Under the pieces are notes generated by a model. That model worked only from the letters and a program-made list of their open reading frames with translations. It was not told where the DNA came from and searched no databases. Both the position numbers and the translations under genes were made by a program. From Candidatus Nanohalarchaeota archaeon (GTDB taxonomy: Archaea > EX4484-52 > B79-G9): a DNA stretch of 7,906 nt. This document shows positions 3,752 through 7,906 of the stretch, piece after piece. How positions within the stretch are numbered: the first letter of the stretch is position 1; the number at the start of each line of letters is the position of its first letter. The stretch is taken from contig JAUVEK010000055.1 in the NCBI GenBank assembly GCA_030594795.1, positions 1 through 7,906 of the forward strand, in the 5' to 3' direction.

Positions 3752-5668
3752 ATGCGTGAAGTCTCTGAAAAATGTAATTTTAGCTTTAAGAAGCTGTTTC
3801 CTCATAAGGCTGCAAGGCCTGCCCAGATTGATTTTATGAAGAAGGCGCACAGTGCAATTAAGGAAAACAAGTGCCTGATAGCGCATGCGCCGACCGGCAT
3901 CGGGAAGACTTGCGCTGCCCTGGTTCCTGCTGTCGCCCACAGCATTGAGAATGGGACAAAAGTCATATTTCTCACATCGCGCCATGCGCAGCACAAGATA
4001 GTTATCGAGACTTTGTGCGATATGAAGAAAAAGTCAGGGTTTGACATAAAAGTGACAGACCTTATCGGAAGGAAGTGGCTGTGCAACCTGCCTGAGTCCG
4101 AGTCAATGACGTCCGGGGATTTCAGGGAATATTGCTCGTCCTTAAGAAAAGAGGGGCGCTGTGAATATCATAAGCGGACCTATTCGGATACTATGGCGCT
4201 GACAGACCAGGCAAAGAGAGTGATGGAGAAGATTGATGGTGCTATAATGCATTCTGAGGACGCAAAAGCGCTCTGTGACGGCGTATGCCCTTATGAGATA
4301 TTTCTTGAGCGCGCGAAAAAGTCCAATGTGATAATCGCTGATTATTTTCATATGTTCCATCCTACAATGTATAAGAACTTCCTTGCGAAAACCGGGACAA
4401 AGATAGAAAATGTCATTCTTATTGTGGACGAGGCGCACAACCTGCCAATGAGAGTCCGCTCGCTTCTTTCGATACAACTTTCAGACAGGCAGGTTTCAGG
4501 CGCTGTCAAGGAGGCAAAGGAGCTGGATGAGGATGAACTTGCGAAGGATCTTGAGTTCATATATCGCAAGCTTAGTGAGAATGCGCACAGGATGCTTAAA
4601 AGCGATGAAGAGAAGCTGATAGAGATATCTGATGTTGTTGATTGTGTGGAGGAGACCACGGAGTATAATTATTTTATCCGGGACCTGAAAAGGGTGGCAG
4701 AGATAGTGAGATGTGAAAAAAAGCGGTCTTTTCTTGGCGGCATCGCGGGGTTTCTTGAGCGCTGGAAAGAGGAAGGTAGGGGGTATGTGAGAATCCTGAA
4801 GAGAGTGCAGTCTAAAAGGGGGGGGTATATTTATCTTTATGTCCATGAGTGCCTTGACCCGTCGATTGCAACCAGGGAAGTCTTTGACAGCCTTCATTCG
4901 GCAATACTTATGTCCGGGACTCTTCTTCCTCTTGAAATGTATAAAAATCTCCTTGGGATTTCAAAGTCAATTGAGCTAAAGCAGGATTCACCGTTCCCGA
5001 AGTCCAATAAGCTTTCTCTTGTTGTCAAGGATGTTACAACTAAATACACTATGCGCTCGAGAAAAGAATCTGTGAAGATTGCAAACTGCCTTGTGCAGAT
5101 CATCAATTACACGAAAGGGAATGTCGGTTTGTTTTTTCCTTCTTATTCTATGAGGGATGAGATATATGATATTCTCGCGGGGTCCATTGAGAAGAAGGCG
5201 CTTATTGAGAAGCAGAATATGGCGAAGAAAGAAAAGCTTGAGTTTTTGCGCGAGTTTGCTGCGCTGAAGGATGAGGGAGCGGTTCTTTTTGCAGTAGTTG
5301 GCGCTAATTTTTCTGAAGGGATAAGCTATGACGGCAAGATTATGAATGCATCTGTGCTTGTGGGGCTGCCGCTGCAGAGGCCGGATATCCTGACAGGTGC
5401 GCTGATAAAGTTTTATGATGAGAGATTCAGGAAAGGATGGGAGTACGGGTATGTTTTTCCCTCCATGAACAGGGCTGTGCAGGCAGCAGGAAGATGCATC
5501 CGCTCAGAGAAGGATCGGGGACTGATTGTGTTCATGGACGGGAGGTACCTGTGGGAGAATTACAGGAAGGTTATCCCGAAAGATTATGAGCTTGTTGTTT
5601 CGCGGGACCTGAAAAAAGAAATAAGCGAGTTTTTCAAGGACAGGGGGTCGCTTGATGGGTATTTGTGA
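3752..5668 (+). CDS. xpd: XPD/Rad3-family Fe-S DNA helicase (SF2)
   Basis: A 638-aa 5'-to-3' DNA helicase of the XPD/FancJ/DinG group. Walker A is APTGIGKT at 46-53, preceded by R22-P-x-Q25 as the Q-like motif. The Fe-S domain follows with C111 (RKWLC), C128 (EYC), C137 (GRC) and C179 (GVCPYE), the four-cysteine pattern that holds the 4Fe-4S cluster; C175 is extra. DEAH is at 226-229. Motif VI is QAAGRCIRSEKDRG at 577-590. All ATPase motifs are intact, so it should be active. Archaeal XPD is usually about 550-650 residues, so this is full length. Roles in archaea are thought to be nucleotide excision repair or related unwinding. The promoter is TATA-leaderless. The PD-(D/E)XK nuclease was probably its divergent neighbour before the transposon inserted. 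A run of eight G at 4818-4825 encodes part of KRGGY. Confidence 0.92.
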   Translation: MREVSEKCNFSFKKLFPHKAARPAQIDFMKKAHSAIKENKCLIAHAPTGIGKTCAALVPAVAHSIENGTKVIFLTSRHAQHKIVIETLCDMKKKSGFDIKVTDLIGRKWLCNLPESESMTSGDFREYCSSLRKEGRCEYHKRTYSDTMALTDQAKRVMEKIDGAIMHSEDAKALCDGVCPYEIFLERAKKSNVIIADYFHMFHPTMYKNFLAKTGTKIENVILIVDEAHNLPMRVRSLLSIQLSDRQVSGAVKEAKELDEDELAKDLEFIYRKLSENAHRMLKSDEEKLIEISDVVDCVEETTEYNYFIRDLKRVAEIVRCEKKRSFLGGIAGFLERWKEEGRGYVRILKRVQSKRGGYIYLYVHECLDPSIATREVFDSLHSAILMSGTLLPLEMYKNLLGISKSIELKQDSPFPKSNKLSLVVKDVTTKYTMRSRKESVKIANCLVQIINYTKGNVGLFFPSYSMRDEIYDILAGSIEKKALIEKQNMAKKEKLEFLREFAALKDEGAVLFAVVGANFSEGISYDGKIMNASVLVGLPLQRPDILTGALIKFYDERFRKGWEYGYVFPSMNRAVQAAGRCIRSEKDRGLIVFMDGRYLWENYRKVIPKDYELVVSRDLKKEISEFFKDRGSLDGYL

Positions 5669-5671
5669 TTA

Positions 5672-5869
5672 TCATATAACGCGCTTTTTCTGCTCCCTGA
5701 TTTTCGGGTCGCTTTCGCTCCATATCTTGCTGCATCCGGAACATACATAGCCGCCGTACATGCTTAGATGCGACATGTATTTCATCTTCTCTGAGCCGCA
5801 GTCCGGGCAGCGGATTTTGTTTTCCTTTCTGATTTTGTCAAGAAGTGAGTCATAAGCCATATTATCCAC
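5672..5869 (-). CDS. Small zinc-ribbon protein (65 aa)
   Basis: Two cysteine pairs, C21-P-D-C24 and C43-S-G-C46 separated by 18 residues, form a zinc ribbon of the kind found in TFB, TFS and many small archaeal nucleic-acid-binding proteins. The N-terminal helix (YDSLLDKIRKENK) and the Lys/Arg-rich tail (REQKKRVI) are otherwise featureless. The TGA is three bp from the TGA of the convergent XPD gene. Two starts are possible. GTG at 5869 lies 25-26 bases after a minus-strand TATA-like ATAAAAAG (5891-5898), fitting a leaderless start. ATG at 5860 would give 62 residues with a nine-base leader. I keep the GTG but not firmly. The sequence shows no enzyme; nucleic-acid or protein binding is the family expectation only. 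Confidence 0.7.
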   Translation of the reverse strand: MDNMAYDSLLDKIRKENKIRCPDCGSEKMKYMSHLSMYGGYVCSGCSKIWSESDPKIREQKKRVI

Positions 5870-5890
5870 TGTATCTTGTTGAACCAGTAA

Positions 5891-5898
5891 CTTTTTAT
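5891..5898 (-). promoter_or_regulatory. TATA-like box of the zinc-ribbon gene
   Basis: Minus-strand ATAAAAAG is centred 25-26 bases before the GTG at 5869. The alternative ATG at 5860 would then have a leader of only about nine bases. Confidence 0.4.
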
Positions 5899-5946
5899 GG
5901 TTTTAGGATACTTCGCTTTTTCGTTTAAGGCTCTTCAATTCTTACC

Positions 5947-6258
5947 CTAACCACCAAAAATCTTGCTCCAGAATGACTTTTTTAAACCAAGCAATCTCTC
6001 AATTTTATCCTTAAGGTGTTTCTCACCCGGGACACCATCTATTGTATATAAAACCTCTTTATCGTCATTCAGGAAGATAACTGTAGGATAAACCCTTATG
6101 TTGTACATAGGCGAAAGATTTTTTGCCTCTGTTGTTTTTGCTCTTATCTTTTTGTACCTTAAATCATAATCACTATACTGAGATACTACTCTCTTCACTA
6201 TCGCCACTGCTTTTGGACAATGCGGGCAATGTGAAGAAACAAAGACTAACAATTCCAT
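5947..6258 (-). CDS. Thioredoxin/glutaredoxin-fold protein with CPHC active site
   Basis: A 103-aa thioredoxin-fold protein: first strand MELLVFVSS, redox motif C11-P-H-C14 at the start of the first helix, and the cis-proline loop VYPT with Pro58. It ends in a short amphipathic tail (FWSKIFGG). There is no signal peptide, so it acts in the cytoplasm as a dithiol/disulfide carrier. CPHC is the dipeptide typical of DsbA and of some archaeal small redoxins rather than classical CGPC thioredoxin. It is the second gene of an operon: the Shine-Dalgarno TGAGGTGA for its ATG at 6258 contains the stop codon of the FTR-like gene just upstream, so translation is probably coupled. The pairing suggests this protein is the partner reduced by the FTR-like enzyme. 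Confidence 0.87.
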   Translation of the reverse strand: MELLVFVSSHCPHCPKAVAIVKRVVSQYSDYDLRYKKIRAKTTEAKNLSPMYNIRVYPTVIFLNDDKEVLYTIDGVPGEKHLKDKIERLLGLKKSFWSKIFGG

Positions 6259-6262
6259 ACGT

Positions 6263-6270
6263 TCACCTCA
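6263..6270 (-). promoter_or_regulatory. Shine-Dalgarno overlapping the upstream stop codon
   Basis: Minus-strand TGAGGTGA stands four bases before the ATG at 6258. Its final TGA is the stop codon of the FTR-like gene. This arrangement indicates translational coupling in a two-gene operon. Confidence 0.8.
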
Positions 6271-6529
6271 TAAACAATAAACAATAACAGAGCCCTTGCT
6301 CTTTAATTTCTTTTTTATGATATATGCATGGGCATTGTATTTTTTTATCTTCATCCGGGATGCCTGTCACCTTTCTACACGGACAGTATCTTTTTCCAAA
6401 TTCTTCTTCATTTGCAATCAATCCTTTTATTACCCCCATTACTATCTTTTTTTGGGGGTTTAACCTGAAACCATTCTTCTTTGCATATTGCTCATATTCT
6501 TTAATAACTCTCCTGGTTTTTTCGTCCAT
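6263..6529 (-). CDS. ftrB: Ferredoxin:thioredoxin-reductase-type catalytic protein
   Basis: Numbering from the earlier TTG at 6541, the protein has C53-P-C55, C70-P-C72 with a following His75, and C85-Y-C87. This is the CPC...CPC..H...CxC signature of the FTR catalytic chain, whose 4Fe-4S cluster and neighbouring disulfide pass electrons from ferredoxin to a thioredoxin. The ATG at 6529 is chosen (88 aa, starting MDEKTRRVIKEYEQYAKKNG), because archaeal homologues begin with a similar charged helix. The TTG has no better ribosome site. The gap between the two CPC motifs is 14 residues and the last gap is 12, unlike the 16 and 8 of plant FTR; comparable layouts are expected in archaeal forms. 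No variable (alpha) subunit gene is present. It is co-transcribed with the CPHC thioredoxin-fold gene. Confidence 0.88.
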   Translation of the reverse strand: MDEKTRRVIKEYEQYAKKNGFRLNPQKKIVMGVIKGLIANEEEFGKRYCPCRKVTGIPDEDKKIQCPCIYHKKEIKEQGLCYCLLFMR

Positions 6530-6632
6530 ATTAATCGTCAACTCAATTGCGTGTCAGAGCAAACCGATGCGCGAGTTCGGCATATCGTCATTAGTAACTA
6601 TATTAGCCGCTACATTTTAAAACTTTGCAGTG

Positions 6633-6650
6633 TTTGGCTCACAAGCCAAA
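6633..6650. other. Short hairpin in the mtrH-FTR intergenic region
   Basis: TTTGGCT (6633-6639) and AGCCAAA (6644-6650) form a perfect 7-bp stem with a 4-base loop. It lies in the otherwise gene-free stretch 6530-6854 and, if transcribed with the FTR operon, would be in its leader or just before its promoter. No T-run follows on either strand, so it is not an obvious terminator. Confidence 0.45.
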
Positions 6651-6702
6651 TCCGCCTTTGACAAGCTTCGCTAATCCCTGCATGTTACTCCCAGATTTTA
6701 AA

Positions 6703-6793
6703 CGCTAAAGATTCCGCTACTCTACTGAGTATCGGTATGCGGAATCTTTGCGTGTCAACAACCTTTGGTGATATTGACCGGCGGTTGTTGACA
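6703..6793. other. Two back-to-back long dyads upstream of mtrH (possible structured RNA)
   Basis: First dyad: AAAGATTCCGC (6707-6717) pairs perfectly with GCGGAATCTTT (6739-6749). It extends outward through CGC/GCG past one bulged T, and inward through TAC/GTA past another. Second dyad: TGTCAACAACC (6753-6763) pairs perfectly with GGTTGTTGACA (6783-6793). The second begins on the base after the first ends, so in RNA the two helices could stack. The stretch 6530-6854 has no gene, no tRNA-like fold and no tandem repeat array that I can see. It could be a small non-coding RNA, a structured mtrH leader, or the remnant of a small palindromic element. A TATA-like ATTTTAAAC lies at 6695-6703, but it is too close to make the start of the first helix. 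Confidence 0.5.
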
Positions 6794-6798
6794 TTACG

Positions 6799-6818
6799 AA
6801 AGATAGATAAATCTTTTT
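6799..6818 (+). terminator. Weak hairpin with T-run before mtrH
   Basis: AAAGAT (6799-6804) pairs with ATCTTT (6811-6816) and the T-run continues to 6818 (five T in all). On the plus strand it follows the two large dyads and could end a short RNA made from about 6700. It is only 6 bp and AT-rich, and it overlaps a possible TATA-like AGATAAAT (6805-6812) for mtrH, so it is uncertain. Confidence 0.3.
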
Positions 6819-6854
6819 GGGTATTTGTATGTGTGCAAGTATGTGTGTGATGTT

Positions 6855-7739
6855 ATGTTTCTTTTTCCAAATCCAAAAACAATTGAAGTCGCTGGAATAA
6901 AAATCGGCGGGCAGCCGGGAGAGAATCCGCCTGTACTCATAGGTACGATGTTTTATGATAGGCATAAGATATTGAATGGCAGCGGGTTTGATAAGGGTGC
7001 TGCTGAGAGTCTGCTTAACAGGCAGGTTGAGAAGTCTGATGAGACAAAGATACCTTCAATTGTTAATGTTTTCGGGGATAGTAGGGATAGTTTCTGGAGG
7101 CGCATCGAGTTTGTGGCAGACCATTGCAAGCTGCCGATCATGATTGATTCGCCGGATTATGGTGTGAGGGTTGCGGCGGTTGAGTATGCGCAGAGGGCAG
7201 GGCTCTCTAAAAGGATAATATATAATTCACTCAATCTTTCTGTCAACATGGATGAGATTAAGGCGCTGAAGGATTCTCCTGTGAACAGTGCAATAATTCT
7301 TGCGTACAACCCGACTGATTCGTCTCTTCCGGGGAAACTGAAGTTTCTTGAAAAAGACGGCGCTTTCGGGAAGGGCCTTTTGGATATTGCGAAAGATGCG
7401 GGAATAAAGAACATACTGGTAGATACTGCCGTGACCCCGCTTTATCATGGGGCTGGCATCTCTATGAAGTCATTGATAGCCCTAAAGGCTAAGTTTGGAT
7501 ATCCTGTCGGCTGCGGGATACATAATGCAGTTGCATCGTGGGACTGGCTTTCCAAAAGAGAATCAAGGAAATTTGTTGATGTTGCGTCAAACATGATTCC
7601 CGTGATTCTTGGAGCGGATTTTGTGCTCTATGGTCCTATTGAGAATGCGGCGCATGTTTTTGATGCTGTTGCTTTTGCAGAGATAATTGTTGAGGAGGCA
7701 ATGGAGGATTTTACCGTGGTTAAAGGATTGGGATTGTAG
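6855..7739 (+). CDS. mtrH: MtrH-family methyltransferase (methyl-tetrahydromethanopterin)
   Basis: A 294-aa protein matching MtrH, the subunit that moves the methyl group from methyl-tetrahydromethanopterin to the corrinoid of MtrA in the sodium-pumping Mtr complex. The start MFLFPNPKTIEVAGIKIGGQ, then PGENPPVLIGTMFYDRHKI, VRVAAVEYAQRAGLSKRIIY-N and ILAYNPTDSS are the conserved MtrH segments, and the full TIM-barrel length is present. The ATG at 6855 is chosen because these conserved residues begin there. An upstream TTG at 6825 would add a cysteine-containing repeat (YVCK/YVCD) not expected in the family. No good Shine-Dalgarno is seen; GTGAT lies a few bases before it. No other mtr gene adjoins: upstream is non-coding and downstream is a convergent gene, so it is a single-gene unit. 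Such solitary MtrH proteins may pair with a separate corrinoid protein instead of the full Mtr complex. Confidence 0.9.
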   Translation: MFLFPNPKTIEVAGIKIGGQPGENPPVLIGTMFYDRHKILNGSGFDKGAAESLLNRQVEKSDETKIPSIVNVFGDSRDSFWRRIEFVADHCKLPIMIDSPDYGVRVAAVEYAQRAGLSKRIIYNSLNLSVNMDEIKALKDSPVNSAIILAYNPTDSSLPGKLKFLEKDGAFGKGLLDIAKDAGIKNILVDTAVTPLYHGAGISMKSLIALKAKFGYPVGCGIHNAVASWDWLSKRESRKFVDVASNMIPVILGADFVLYGPIENAAHVFDAVAFAEIIVEEAMEDFTVVKGLGL

Positions 7740-7753
7740 TCCCCTATTATTTA

Positions 7754-7906
7754 TTATTGATATCTGTTCAGAGGCACTTCCCGATGGTGCATTGTTCCTT
7801 CTCTATCAATTTCAATTATTTCAAATTTTTTTGTTTCTGGATTATAATTACCAATATGATAATTATTCTGTGCTAAATTATAATCATCTGCAAAACTCTC
7901 GGGGTC
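7754..7906 (-). CDS. C-terminal 50 residues of an unrecognised protein (truncated by window)
   Basis: An open minus-strand frame runs from the window edge to a TAA at 7754-7756. It begins DPESFADDYNLAQNNYHIGN and ends RYQ, with a beta-rich middle (KKFEIIEIDREG). It is hydrophilic and rich in Asn, Tyr and acidic residues, with no cysteines or membrane segment. The family is not recognised. It converges on mtrH with 14 bp between the stops. Its AT-rich codons differ from the mtrH style, so it may belong to an acquired or fast-evolving gene, but 50 residues are too few to say. The start and most of the protein lie beyond the window. Confidence 0.55.
   Translation of the reverse strand, partial: DPESFADDYNLAQNNYHIGNYNPETKKFEIIEIDREGTMHHREVPLNRYQ

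Noticed and set aside
3802..5106. Several minus-strand open frames inside the XPD gene
   Set aside because: All are antisense shadows of a gene with every helicase motif intact, and none has a start signal.
6530..6541. TTG at 6541 as start of the FTR-like gene
   Set aside because: It is a rare start with no ribosome site. The ATG at 6529 begins the charged helix expected at the N-terminus of archaeal homologues.
6550..6600. Possible C/D-box small RNA on the minus strand (ATGACGA ... CTGA)
   Set aside because: The C-like box is imperfect and no properly spaced D' and C' boxes are found.
6825..6854. TTG start giving a ten-residue extension of MtrH with a YVCK/YVCD repeat
   Set aside because: The extension comes from a GTATGTGTG direct repeat (6827-6835 and 6839-6847) and lies outside the conserved MtrH start. 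ATG 6855 fits the family.

Overview
The window is archaeal. It carries the C-terminal end of transcription factor B (TFB), an XPD-type Fe-S helicase and the methanogen-type methyltransferase subunit MtrH. Many genes have a TATA box about 26 bases before the start codon (leaderless style), and others have a Shine-Dalgarno close to GGAGGTGA. MtrH and a ferredoxin:thioredoxin-reductase-like protein suggest an anaerobe with methyl-tetrahydropterin C1 chemistry. The lineage cannot be fixed from this sequence alone.

Layout. 2-142: end of TFB (+), converging on an unrecognised 177-aa gene (159-692, -). 780-1412: a PD-(D/E)XK nuclease (-). 1476-3678: a clearly more AT-rich, 2,203-bp, apparently complete mobile element. 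It is bounded by 27-bp inverted repeats (25/27 matching) and an 8-bp direct repeat CGTTTTTA. It holds a 32-aa membrane peptide, a four-helix membrane protein, a zinc-finger DDE transposase, a divergent 53-aa AbrB-like regulator and a membrane/coiled-coil protein. 3752-5668: XPD-like helicase (+), converging on a small zinc-ribbon gene (5672-5869, -). 5947-6529: a two-gene minus-strand operon, FTR catalytic protein followed by a CPHC thioredoxin-fold protein. 6530-6854: a non-coding stretch with several strong dyads. 6855-7739: mtrH (+), converging on the C-terminal end of an unrecognised gene (7754-7906, -).

How the parts fit. If the element and one copy of the 8-bp repeat are removed, the nuclease and the XPD helicase become divergent neighbours about 128 bp apart. 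This suggests the element landed in a shared nuclease/helicase promoter region while leaving both core promoters intact. Inside the element, the transposase and the AbrB-like gene are transcribed divergently from mirrored TATA boxes. Each start is flanked by the same 12-bp site, and a palindrome lies between, which suggests the AbrB-like protein controls both genes. The terminal inverted repeats also contain inward-facing TATA boxes, so the element probably brings promoters for its membrane-protein cargo. The FTR/thioredoxin-like pair is a likely ferredoxin-linked disulfide-reducing module. MtrH stands without other mtr genes in view.
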